Assembly: GCA_015492395.1 (NCBI GenBank)
Contig: WGFD01000238.1
Coordinates: 1 to 6,370 of the forward strand
Source: Deltaproteobacteria bacterium
Lineage (GTDB): Bacteria; Desulfobacterota; GWC2-55-46; S146-70
Direction: 5' to 3'
Length of the DNA: 6,370 nucleotides
Shown: one piece after another, positions 1 to 5,280 of the stretch
Layout of the letters: each line of letters starts with the position of its first letter
Position numbering within the stretch: position 1 is the stretch's first letter
Translations under genes and position numbers: made by a program
Notes under the pieces: generated by a model
What the model was told of the DNA's origin: nothing
The model's input: only the letters and a program-made list of their open reading frames with translations
The model's database searches: none

Positions 1-147
1 GTGATGGAGATCATGGAGAAGGTCGCCGTCGAGGTCAGAACCGACGCGCCGGAGGTCCGGGGAGAGATACGGAAGGCCATGCGTAGGTTCTTCAACAAGC
101 GGCTCGAGAGAAGGCCCATCATACTGCCCCTCATCATAGAGATATAA
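1..147 (+). CDS. rnj: Ribonuclease J, C-terminal end (partial gene)
   Basis: Only the last 48 codons are present; the reading frame is open from base 1 and ends at TAA 145-147. The GTG at base 1 is not taken as the start, because the gene clearly continues upstream of the window. The tail reads as an amphipathic segment (EVRTDAPEVRGEIRKAMRR) followed by RRFFNKRLERRPIILPLIIEI. The pattern 'RRF-x-K...RRPxILPxIxE' at the extreme C-terminus is typical of RNase J, the metallo-beta-lactamase/beta-CASP ribonuclease with 5'-exonuclease and endonuclease activity in mRNA turnover and rRNA maturation. The catalytic metallo-beta-lactamase motifs lie outside the window, so the call rests on this C-terminal signature alone. 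The next gene starts 10 nt downstream, suggesting co-transcription. Confidence 0.8.
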   Translation: MMEIMEKVAVEVRTDAPEVRGEIRKAMRRFFNKRLERRPIILPLIIEI

Positions 148-157
148 AGCAGGTACC

Positions 158-394
158 TTGAAAGACCGCGGAAGGTGGGTTCATACGGATGTCCATGCCT
201 ATTCCGGATATAGGGCGAATGAGAGACCCAGGACCTTCAGGTTCGGGGGAAGGGACCTGCGCGTGAAGGAGGTCCTCAAAAGGTGGTACGAAGAGGGGTA
301 TGAGTGCTTCGAGGTAACGGCGGACGGGAACGACGTCTACAGGCTGCGTTACGACCAAACCGAAGACCGTTGGGAGGGGATCTTTCATGAATAA
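158..394 (+). CDS. Small uncharacterised protein, 78 aa (DUF6504-like character)
   Basis: The frame opens with TTG at 158, which is the only start codon available: an in-frame stop lies at 137-139, and the next possible start (a GTG, at the Val of RVKE) falls inside what looks like the conserved core. The ribosome site is weak (AGG at 151-153). The protein is charged and soluble, with no signal peptide or membrane segment. Its core has RPRTFRFGGRDLRVKEVLKRW, then an acidic, aromatic stretch and VYRLRYDQTEDRWEGIFHE. The order 'RPxxFxxxGRxxxVxEVLxRW ... YxLRYD...W' resembles small beta-rich proteins of the DUF6504 type; that assignment is from memory and tentative. It lies 10 nt after the RNase J gene and overlaps the next gene by 8 nt, so the three are probably one transcript with coupled translation. 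Function unknown. Confidence 0.72.
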   Translation: MKDRGRWVHTDVHAYSGYRANERPRTFRFGGRDLRVKEVLKRWYEEGYECFEVTADGNDVYRLRYDQTEDRWEGIFHE

Positions 395-1241
395 TCTGAA
401 GAGGCACCTCGACAGTCTAACGGAGAGATTCGACCTGCGGTGCATCTCGCCCGACCCCCTCGAGTTCCTTCATAAGTTTAAAGACCCGGGAGACCGGGAG
501 GTGGTGGGACTCATAGCCTCATCACTGGCCTACGGTCAGGTGGGAAGGATCCTCTTCAGTATCAACCGGGTTATGGAACTGATGGAGTGGCGCCCCTACG
601 ACTTCACGGTCTCCTTTGAACCCGAAAGGGACAAGCGCCTCTTCAATGGCTTCAAACACAGGTTCAACGACGGCAATGACCTGGCATGCCTCATCTACTT
701 CGCAAAGCAGATGATACGCGACTACGGTTCGATCAAGGGGTTCTTCCTCAAAGGCTACCACCCTGAAGACGAAAACATCGGACGTGCGCTCTCGAACTTT
801 TCGGAGGCCGCGCTGGGGCTGGAGTCGGAACCAGTGTACCACCGGGGTGTACCGCCCAAGGAGACCGGTGTAAGGTTCTTCTTCCCCTCACCAAGGGGCG
901 GCAGTCCCTGCAAGAGGCTCAACCTCTATCTGCGCTGGATGGTGAGGAGCGGAGACGGGATAGACTTCGGTCTGTGGAGAGAGATAAGCCCGGCACAACT
1001 GATAATCCCCCTGGACACACACATAGCCCGCATCTCCAGTTACATAGGGCTGACGACCAGATCGACCCCAGGATGGAGGATGGCCGAAGAGATCACGGAG
1101 AACCTCAAGACACTCGACCCGGCCGACCCCGTAAGGTACGACTTCGCCCTGTGCAGGCTGGGCATCCTGGAGTACTGCACGAGGAAGAGGAACCCCGTAA
1201 ATTGCGGACATTGCCCCATAAAGGAGATCTGCACCGTGTAG
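387..1241 (+). CDS. TIGR02757/DUF2400 family protein, HhH-GPD-like with four-cysteine motif
   Basis: A 284-residue protein with an ATG start inside the last codons of the preceding gene (8 nt overlap) and a TAG stop. The N-terminus (EFLHKFKDPGDREVVGLIAS followed by SLAYGQVGRI) and the central CKRLNLYLRWMVR (about residues 175-187) match what I know of the uncharacterised TIGR02757 family. The segment IIPLDTHIARIS (LDTH at 209-212) parallels the 'VDTHxxR' segment of endonuclease III-type HhH-GPD DNA glycosylases, where the aspartate is catalytic. The C-terminus has cysteines 264, 273, 276 and 282, spaced C-x8-C-x2-C-x5-C, close to the C-x6-C-x2-C-x5-C [4Fe-4S] loop of endonuclease III. Seen: these motifs. 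Inferred: a cluster-binding, nucleic-acid-related enzyme. The canonical HhH lysine loop (LPGVGxKTA) is not apparent, so the activity cannot be assigned. Length is normal for the family. Confidence 0.85.
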   Translation: MNNLKRHLDSLTERFDLRCISPDPLEFLHKFKDPGDREVVGLIASSLAYGQVGRILFSINRVMELMEWRPYDFTVSFEPERDKRLFNGFKHRFNDGNDLACLIYFAKQMIRDYGSIKGFFLKGYHPEDENIGRALSNFSEAALGLESEPVYHRGVPPKETGVRFFFPSPRGGSPCKRLNLYLRWMVRSGDGIDFGLWREISPAQLIIPLDTHIARISSYIGLTTRSTPGWRMAEEITENLKTLDPADPVRYDFALCRLGILEYCTRKRNPVNCGHCPIKEICTV

Positions 1242-1262
1242 CCGCTCTCCGGGATATTTCCT

Positions 1263-1292
1263 TTGACAGCAATGACTCAGTTAGGTTAATAT
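1263..1292 (+). promoter_or_regulatory. Sigma70-like promoter for the prenyl synthase gene
   Basis: A perfect -35 hexamer TTGACA (1263-1268) is followed by 17 nt and TTAATA (1286-1291), or by 18 nt and TAATAT (1287-1292). Transcription would begin near 1298-1300. That leaves an untranslated leader of only about a dozen bases, consisting mostly of the ribosome site GGAAGTGAG (1300-1308) before ATG 1312. It lies in the 70-nt gap after the TIGR02757 gene, so the prenyl synthase can be expressed independently of the upstream genes. No terminator is seen between them, so read-through is also possible. Confidence 0.6.
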
Positions 1293-1311
1293 CGGCGCTG
1301 GAAGTGAGAAG

Positions 1312-2289
1312 ATGCAGATACAAGAGGCATACGACCTTGTAAAGGACGAACTCCAAGAGGTGGAAGCGGAATACGGCAAGCACCTCGATTCCGATGTCTA
1401 TCTGATCAGGAGGGTGGCGAACTACATCCTGACCAGCGGCGGCAAGAGGTTCAGGCCCTCCCTGCTGCTGCTTTCGGCGAAACTCTGCGGCTATGACGGA
1501 GGACTTCACATCCCGCTTTCAGCCGTGATAGAGTTCATCCATACGGCGACACTCCTTCACGACGACGTAGTCGACGATGCCGATCTCCGGAGAGGAACGG
1601 CTTCCGCCAATGCCGTCTGGGGCAATCAGGCAAGCATCCTGGTGGGGGACTACCTCTTCTCCAAGGCATTCTATCTTATGGTCGAAAGCCGTAACATGGA
1701 GGTCCTGAGGGTCCTCTCAAGGGCCACCATCAAGCTGGCGGAGGGGGAGATACTCCAGCTGCTAAAAAACAGCGATATAGACACCAATGAGCAGGAGTAC
1801 CTGACGGTGGCCACGAACAAGACCGCCGCCCTCATCTCAGCGGCATGCCAGGTAAGCGGCATACTGGCGGATGTTGCACATGAAAAAGAGTGCGCGCTGG
1901 CCGGGTACGGCATGAACCTCGGGATAGCCTTCCAGCTGATGGATGACTGCCTGGACTACACCTCGAAGAACGAGGATCTGGGCAAAGCCGTAGGGAACGA
2001 TCTTAAAGAGGGAAAGGTCACTATGCCGCTTATATACACACTGCAGAGGTCTTCCGCCGAGGAACGTGAGAGGATAGTAGAGGCAATCGAGGCGGGGGAG
2101 ATCAACGATAACGGACACCTGGAGTCCGTCATAGGCCTGATAAGGAGGCACGGGGCCATCGAACAGACCATAGATACGGCAAGGCGGCACATAGAGACCG
2201 CAAAGGACCATCTGGCGCAGTTTGAACCGACGGTTGAAAAGGCCGCGCTTATGGCGATCGCCGACTATGTCATAGAGCGGAGTTTCTGA
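1312..2289 (+). CDS. ispB: Long-chain polyprenyl diphosphate synthase (octaprenyl type)
   Basis: A 325-residue all-alpha trans-prenyltransferase that elongates an allylic diphosphate with isopentenyl diphosphate units, most likely to make the side chain of a respiratory quinone; cytoplasmic. Visible signatures are GGKRFRPSL (residues 43-51, substrate-binding K45 and R48), the first aspartate-rich motif DDVVD (84-88) with LRRG (92-95), the second motif DDCLD (211-215) after FQLM, and GNDLKEGKVTMPL. The residue five positions before the first DDxxD is a small alanine (HTATLLHDD), as in E. coli IspB; by the known chain-length rule this favours long products (C30-C50) over FPP or GGPP. The exact length cannot be read from sequence. 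Length is normal for the family. The ATG is preceded by GGAAGTGAG and by its own promoter. The gene is convergent with modC, 27 bp apart. Confidence 0.92.
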   Translation: MQIQEAYDLVKDELQEVEAEYGKHLDSDVYLIRRVANYILTSGGKRFRPSLLLLSAKLCGYDGGLHIPLSAVIEFIHTATLLHDDVVDDADLRRGTASANAVWGNQASILVGDYLFSKAFYLMVESRNMEVLRVLSRATIKLAEGEILQLLKNSDIDTNEQEYLTVATNKTAALISAACQVSGILADVAHEKECALAGYGMNLGIAFQLMDDCLDYTSKNEDLGKAVGNDLKEGKVTMPLIYTLQRSSAEERERIVEAIEAGEINDNGHLESVIGLIRRHGAIEQTIDTARRHIETAKDHLAQFEPTVEKAALMAIADYVIERSF

Positions 2290-2316
2290 AGGACCCGGCC
2301 ACCAAGACTTTGGCGT

Positions 2317-3429
2317 CTACTCCCCCCGGGCATCCGGCAGTATCCATATACTCTCCTTCTTCAAAGAAACCGATATAGTCCCGTCCATGAATGGAAGCAC
2401 CTTCCTGTATGCCGAGTTCGGCATCTCTATCTTCAACTTCGCTCTGCCATCGGCGGTCTGAAAGAAGAGTGTGTGGCTCGTTCCCCTGGCGGTGGCCGAG
2501 ACAACGCTCCCATCGAGCACGTTGTCTCTCACCCTCCTGTCTATGGGCCTGTCCGGCCTGATCACCATTATCTCCTCCGGTCTGATGGCAAACGTTGCTG
2601 GGGCGCCGCGCGCCGGTCTGACCCGGCCGCCGTAAGCGGTCCTGACCTCCCCCATCTCATCACACTCCAGCACCACCGTCCCATCCTCCTCCACTCTCGA
2701 TACCCTTCCGCTGAATATGTTCCTCGTCCCGATAAACCTCGCGACGTTTCTGGTCCCGGGCCTGTAGAACACCTCGTCTCTCGGCCCGAACTGCTCGAGT
2801 CCGCCGTCATTCACCACGGCGATGTTCTCTCCCATAATGAAGGCCTCTTCAAGATCGTGGGTTACAAATAGCATCGTGATGGGATAGCGCTCGTGTATCG
2901 TAGCGAGGTCGGCCCTCAACTTCTCCCTGACTTGATAGTCCAATGCTGAGAACGGTTCATCGAGGAGCAGTACCCGCGGTTCCGTCGCCAATGTCCTCGC
3001 CAGGGCCGTTCTCTGCCTCTGACCTCCGGATATCTCGTCGGGGTACCTGTCCCGGAGACCGGAAAGCCTCATCAGTTCCATTAACTCACCCACCCTGCGT
3101 CGAAGTTCGGAGCTCTGCAAACGGCTTATGCCATAGGCGATATTCTGGTAGACGGTCATATGGGGAAATAGCGCGTAGTCCTGGAAGAGGTGGCCCACCC
3201 TCCTGCACCTTATCGGCATATCTATTCCTTCGGATGACCGGAAGACATCGATGTGATCTATCGTGACGACACCTTCATCCGGAGAGACTATGCCGGACAC
3301 CATATTGAGAAGAAGGCTCTTGCCGGCCCCGGACGGCCCGAAGAGGACGGTTATCCCCTCGCCGATGGAGAGGTCTATGTCGAAGGAAAAGTCCCGGAAG
3401 CGCTTCTTCAGGCTGAATGACAGCGCCAT
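2317..3429 (-). CDS. modC: Molybdate (or tungstate) ABC transporter ATP-binding protein ModC
   Basis: A 370-residue ATPase that powers ModB-mediated oxyanion import at the inner face of the membrane. The nucleotide-binding domain is complete: Walker A GPSGAGKS (31-38), Q-loop FQDYALFP (Q83), signature SGGQRQRTALA (134-144), Walker B VLLLDE (153-158), D-loop SALD (161-164) and H-loop VTHD (H191). From about residue 230 a beta-rich C-terminal regulatory region (ARFIGTRNIFSGRV..., then FAIRPEEIMVI) corresponds to a TOBE/Mop-like domain. It looks closer to the generic TOBE_2 tail of CysA/PotA/WtpC-type ATPases than to a clear pair of Mop repeats, so the substrate call relies on the modA and modB neighbours. 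Its ATG shares one base with the modB stop (TGATG, 3431-3427), indicating translational coupling. The gene is last in the operon; no clear terminator follows before the convergent prenyl synthase gene. Confidence 0.9.
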   Translation of the reverse strand: MALSFSLKKRFRDFSFDIDLSIGEGITVLFGPSGAGKSLLLNMVSGIVSPDEGVVTIDHIDVFRSSEGIDMPIRCRRVGHLFQDYALFPHMTVYQNIAYGISRLQSSELRRRVGELMELMRLSGLRDRYPDEISGGQRQRTALARTLATEPRVLLLDEPFSALDYQVREKLRADLATIHERYPITMLFVTHDLEEAFIMGENIAVVNDGGLEQFGPRDEVFYRPGTRNVARFIGTRNIFSGRVSRVEEDGTVVLECDEMGEVRTAYGGRVRPARGAPATFAIRPEEIMVIRPDRPIDRRVRDNVLDGSVVSATARGTSHTLFFQTADGRAKLKIEMPNSAYRKVLPFMDGTISVSLKKESIWILPDARGE

Positions 3430-4085
3430 CAGTACTTTCCCCTAGTCAGCCAGTTCACGAAGTAGAGGACGGACATGGAGAACATGGTTATTATCGCCAC
3501 CATGGTATTGGCCAGAGTCGTGTCGCCCATCTGTACGGCGTCATAGATGGCAATAGGTAGTGTCTGCGTCAGACCTGGGATGTTCCCGGCAACCATCAGC
3601 GTGGCGCCGAATTCGCCCGTGGCCCTGGCAAAGGCCATTACGGCCCCGGCGACTATGCCCCTCCAGGCGAGCGGAATGGTGATGGTCCTGAATATCTGCC
3701 ACTCCGTCTTCCCAAGCAGCCTGGCGGCATTCTCCAGATTCCTGTCCACACCCTCGAGCGCCGCCCTGGCCGGTTTCACAAACAACGGCAGCGAAGCCAC
3801 TACAGCGGCCACAACGGCTCCCTTCCAGGTGAAGACAAGTGTGATCCCGAAAACATCATTGAGAAACCTCCCGACGGGACCGTACTTGCCCAGGACGACC
3901 AGAAGGTAGTACCCAAGGACCGTAGGGGGAATGACAAGGGGCTGCATGATTATGACATCGAGTATCCACTTGCCCGGAAAGTCGCACCTCGCCGCCAGCC
4001 ATGCCAACGAAAGCCCTATCGTCACGGTAAAGACGGCCGATACTAAAGATACCTTCAATGTGAGAAAGAGTGGAAAGAGATCCAT
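3429..4085 (-). CDS. modB: Molybdate ABC transporter permease ModB
   Basis: A 218-residue integral membrane protein forming the homodimeric channel of the importer. Hydrophobic segments lie at about residues 6-31, 40-65, 80-103, 141-165 and 190-211, consistent with the usual five or six helices. The cytoplasmic EAA coupling loop is clear: ENAARLLGKTEWQIFRTITI (118-137) with the conserved Gly125, where ModC docks. Just after it, ARATGEFGATLMVAGNIPG (152-170) is a highly typical ModB segment. The ATG (4085) starts 2 nt after the modA stop (TAG 4090-4088) with no strong ribosome site of its own, so translation is probably coupled to modA. Its stop overlaps the modC start by one base. Length is as expected for ModB. 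Confidence 0.93.
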   Translation of the reverse strand: MDLFPLFLTLKVSLVSAVFTVTIGLSLAWLAARCDFPGKWILDVIIMQPLVIPPTVLGYYLLVVLGKYGPVGRFLNDVFGITLVFTWKGAVVAAVVASLPLFVKPARAALEGVDRNLENAARLLGKTEWQIFRTITIPLAWRGIVAGAVMAFARATGEFGATLMVAGNIPGLTQTLPIAIYDAVQMGDTTLANTMVAIITMFSMSVLYFVNWLTRGKY

Positions 4086-4087
4086 GG

Positions 4088-4870
4088 CTACAAACCGTCC
4101 GGAATCATGAATCCGTACCTTTTCATGATCTTACGCCCTTCAGGACCGAAGAGGTGGTTGAGAAAGCGTACCGCCTCCTCCTGCGCTTCCGTACCCTTTA
4201 CCAGGGCCACGGCCTGATCTATAGGGCCGTGAAGGCTGTCGTCTATTATTGTATAGTCCACCCCGGGCACATCCGCTACAGAGATGGAGACTATACCGGC
4301 CGTCACATTGCCGGTCTGGACGAACTGTAACGCCTGTCTTATATTCTCCCCGTATACGAGCCTTTTCTCCACTTCATCCCAAACGCCGGCACTTATAAGG
4401 GCCTCCTTCGCGGCGATACCGTAAGGGGCATGGGCCGGATTGGCAATGGAGATCCTCTCTACGGCCGGAGTGGCTAGCCCCTTCAGCCCCTTCACAACAA
4501 GTCCCGAATCTCTGTTGACGGCCAGGACTATCCTGCCGCGGGCATAGACCCTTTTCGTGCCCGGCAGGAGGAGACCCTTCTCATCAAGCTCATCTATGTA
4601 AGCATCGTCGGCGGCGAAAAATATGTCGAAAGGCGCCCCGTTCTCTATCTGCCGCGCAAGCTTGCCCGTAGAACCGAAGGAGAGGATAACTACGACATCA
4701 GTCTCCTCCTCGAAGTCCCCGGCAACCTCCCTAAGCGCAAAGGAGAGGGTACTGGCAGCGGCTACAATAAGTCTCCCTTCTCCCGCGAAGGTGGCGGGGG
4801 GAACCGTCGCAAGCAAGAATATACAGAACCATAAGAGTGCAAGGCACCTGACCGGTCTGCCTCCGGGCAC
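4088..4870 (-). CDS. modA: Periplasmic molybdate-binding protein ModA
   Basis: The secreted receptor that captures molybdate (many homologues also bind tungstate) and delivers it to ModBC. I choose the GTG at 4870 (260 aa) because AAGGAGGG at 4882-4875 lies five bases before it. A longer frame from TTG at 4894 would begin in the U-run of a terminator and encode an unlikely MFFLKEGV extension. Residues 1-29 form a signal peptide: arginines 5 and 8, a hydrophobic core CLALLWFCIFLLAT, and a signal peptidase I site after TFA (27-29). The mature protein shows the ligand-loop motifs AAASTL (S40), LSFGSTGKLARQI (S67), GAPFDIFFAAD (78-88) and NPAHAPYG (144-151), all standard for ModA. First gene of modABC; a structured RNA leader and terminator lie directly upstream. 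Confidence 0.92.
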   Translation of the reverse strand: MPGGRPVRCLALLWFCIFLLATVPPATFAGEGRLIVAAASTLSFALREVAGDFEEETDVVVILSFGSTGKLARQIENGAPFDIFFAADDAYIDELDEKGLLLPGTKRVYARGRIVLAVNRDSGLVVKGLKGLATPAVERISIANPAHAPYGIAAKEALISAGVWDEVEKRLVYGENIRQALQFVQTGNVTAGIVSISVADVPGVDYTIIDDSLHGPIDQAVALVKGTEAQEEAVRFLNHLFGPEGRKIMKRYGFMIPDGL

Positions 4871-4874
4871 AACA

Positions 4875-4882
4875 CCCTCCTT
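4875..4882 (-). promoter_or_regulatory. Ribosome binding site that fixes the modA start
   Basis: On the minus strand AAGGAGGG (4882-4875) is a near-perfect Shine-Dalgarno sequence, with five bases between GGAGG and the GTG at 4870. It begins two bases after the T8 run of the leader terminator, so transcripts stopped there lack both this site and the whole operon. Its GGAGG could also pair with CCUCC of the CCUCCC at 4950-4945, a possible second level of control (inference). Confidence 0.75.
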
Positions 4883-4883
4883 C

Positions 4884-4913
4884 AAAAAAAACAACCAACC
4901 CTGGACAGGTTGG
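4884..4913 (-). terminator. Intrinsic terminator in the modA leader (attenuator)
   Basis: Minus strand: CCAACC (4913-4908), a seven-base loop TGTCCAG, GGTTGG (4900-4895), then TTG and eight T residues (4891-4884). A 6-bp GC-containing stem (7 with a U-G pair) followed by U8 is a classic intrinsic terminator. It sits before the first gene of the operon rather than after the last, so its natural reading is conditional termination. The loop-side bases CCTGTC (4909-4904) are complementary to GACAGG at 4977-4972. Pairing of those would remove the inner part of the terminator stem, providing an antiterminator. Confidence 0.72.
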
Positions 4914-5022
4914 CAGCGTCATGTGCTCTCCTTTCCAAAGCAACGGGAGGCAAGGCCGTTTCCAGCCCTACCCTGTCGGTCAGTCCCCCTAGCCGTATAC
5001 CTTAGGGGAGATGACTTCGGAG
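4914..5022 (-). promoter_or_regulatory. Structured modA leader RNA, probable Moco/Tuco-type riboswitch
   Basis: On the minus strand several helices can be drawn by eye. A long hairpin pairs GTCA (5015-5012) and CCCCTA (5008-5003) with TAGGGG (4991-4986) and TGAC (4982-4979). A second hairpin has core GGCTG-GAAA-CGGCC (4967-4954) with a GNRA tetraloop, extendable to 11 pairs with G-U pairs (4973-4948). A third pairs TGCTTT (4942-4937) with AGAGCA (4929-4924) around GGAAAGG. GTCAT (5015-5011) can instead pair with ATGAC (4922-4918) to close the whole element. The apex of the first hairpin contains CCTAAG, one half of the 11-nt GAAA-tetraloop receptor; the partner UAUGG is not exact. Known: Moco RNAs (Rfam RF01055) commonly precede molybdate-transport genes and contain a GNRA loop and receptor. 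Family membership here is inferred from context and architecture and has not been tested with a covariance model. Confidence 0.58.
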
Positions 5023-5035
5023 AATAATATGTATA

Positions 5036-5064
5036 TTTTTAACATAAGAGCCGTCATTTCGCAA
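5036..5064 (-). promoter_or_regulatory. Possible modABC promoter
   Basis: On the minus strand TTGCGA (5064-5059) is followed by 17 nt and TAAAAA (5041-5036) within an AT-rich stretch that runs to about 5023. The match to sigma70 is only partial (4 of 6 at each box), and other -10-like words (TATACA, TATTAT) lie a few bases further downstream. A start near 5029-5024 would place the transcript just before the structured leader, which is where a promoter is needed. No recognisable ModE operator was found. Confidence 0.35.
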
Positions 5065-5119
5065 GGGGGAAAAGGTCGTCACCGTACGGACCATGCCCAG
5101 ACCACCCACTACGGCACGT

Positions 5120-5135
5120 AGCGGTATAGCGGTAT
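5120..5135. repeat. Tandem 8-bp repeat AGCGGTAT x2
   Basis: AGCGGTAT occurs twice in direct succession (5120-5127 and 5128-5135), ending four bases before the ftsH -35 box. The position and head-to-tail order on one DNA face would suit an activator site, but two short copies could also arise by chance or slippage. No known regulator is assigned. Confidence 0.5.
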
Positions 5136-5139
5136 ATGT

Positions 5140-5170
5140 TTGACAATAGTCCGTAATATATGGTTATACT
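5140..5170 (+). promoter_or_regulatory. Sigma70-like promoter for ftsH
   Basis: A perfect TTGACA (5140-5145) is followed after 19 nt by TATACT (5165-5170), five of six matches to the -10 consensus. TTATAC at 5164 would give 18 nt. The spacer is longer than ideal, so the promoter may be weak or need help; the tandem AGCGGTAT repeat lies just upstream. Transcription would begin near 5176-5178, giving a leader of roughly 95 nt before ftsH. No sigma32-type heat-shock promoter was recognised. Confidence 0.5.
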
Positions 5171-5211
5171 TGAGAACACACGGTGGACTGATATTATACC
5201 GGAGAGCCCTC

Positions 5212-5280
5212 ATGCTTGGAGATTCCCTGAAAAAACTGCATGGAGCTTCCAATATATGGAAGAGGCACCCGTATGGATGA
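5212..5280 (+). CDS. Possible 22-codon leader peptide ORF overlapping the ftsH start
   Basis: ATG 5212 opens a 22-codon frame ending in TGA 5278-5280. GGAGAG at 5201-5206 lies five bases before the ATG, a better-placed ribosome site than many real genes have. The frame passes over the ftsH ribosome site (5258-5265), and its stop overlaps the first codons of ftsH by 8 nt, an arrangement typical of termination-reinitiation coupling. The peptide ([11 protein letters not shown]...RHPYG) is basic, without a signal or membrane segment, and matches nothing I recognise. Such short frames often occur by chance, so this is a candidate only; an alternative is that the GGAGAG site is fortuitous. Confidence 0.35.
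   Translation: MLGDSLKKLHGASNIWKRHPYG

Larger units (their letters stand above)
4871..5272. other. Divergent intergenic control region between modA and ftsH
   Basis: This 402-bp stretch holds no conserved gene. From left to right it contains the modA ribosome site, the leader terminator and the structured leader RNA (minus strand), an AT-rich probable modA promoter, a featureless stretch of about 55 bp (5065-5119, containing only the short palindrome CCGTACGG at 5082-5089), a tandem 8-bp repeat, the ftsH promoter, and the ftsH leader with a possible 22-codon ORF. Confidence 0.7.

Noticed and set aside
2290..2316. Possible bidirectional terminator between the prenyl synthase gene and modC (CCAA-gact-TTGG)
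   Set aside because: The stem is only four pairs and no T-run follows on either strand, so it is too weak to call. The genes may terminate within each other or depend on Rho.
2473..2871. 132-aa plus-strand open frame antisense to modC
   Set aside because: It lies wholly within modC, whose ABC motifs are intact. The composition (Pro, His, Arg rich) is that of a shadow frame, with no ribosome site or recognisable domain.
4731..4922. Minus-strand frame from ATG 4922 preceded by AAGGAG (inside the leader RNA) and overlapping modA out of frame
   Set aside because: The SD-like bases belong to the GGAAAGG hairpin of the leader, the product is a cysteine- and arginine-rich, non-protein-like read of modA in another frame, and it would run through the terminator.
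5082..5089. Palindrome CCGTACGG between the divergent promoters
   Set aside because: An 8-bp palindrome is expected by chance at this length, and it does not match a ModE box or another operator I can name.
5120..5170. ModE-type operator in the TATA-rich stretch around 5131-5168
   Set aside because: The GTATAT and TATAC words do not form the spaced inverted repeat expected for ModE, and they lie on the ftsH side of the region.
5240..5272. Upstream in-frame ATG (5240) as an alternative ftsH start
   Set aside because: There is no ribosome site before it, whereas ATG 5273 has GGAAGAGG at proper spacing and gives a normal FtsH N-terminus.
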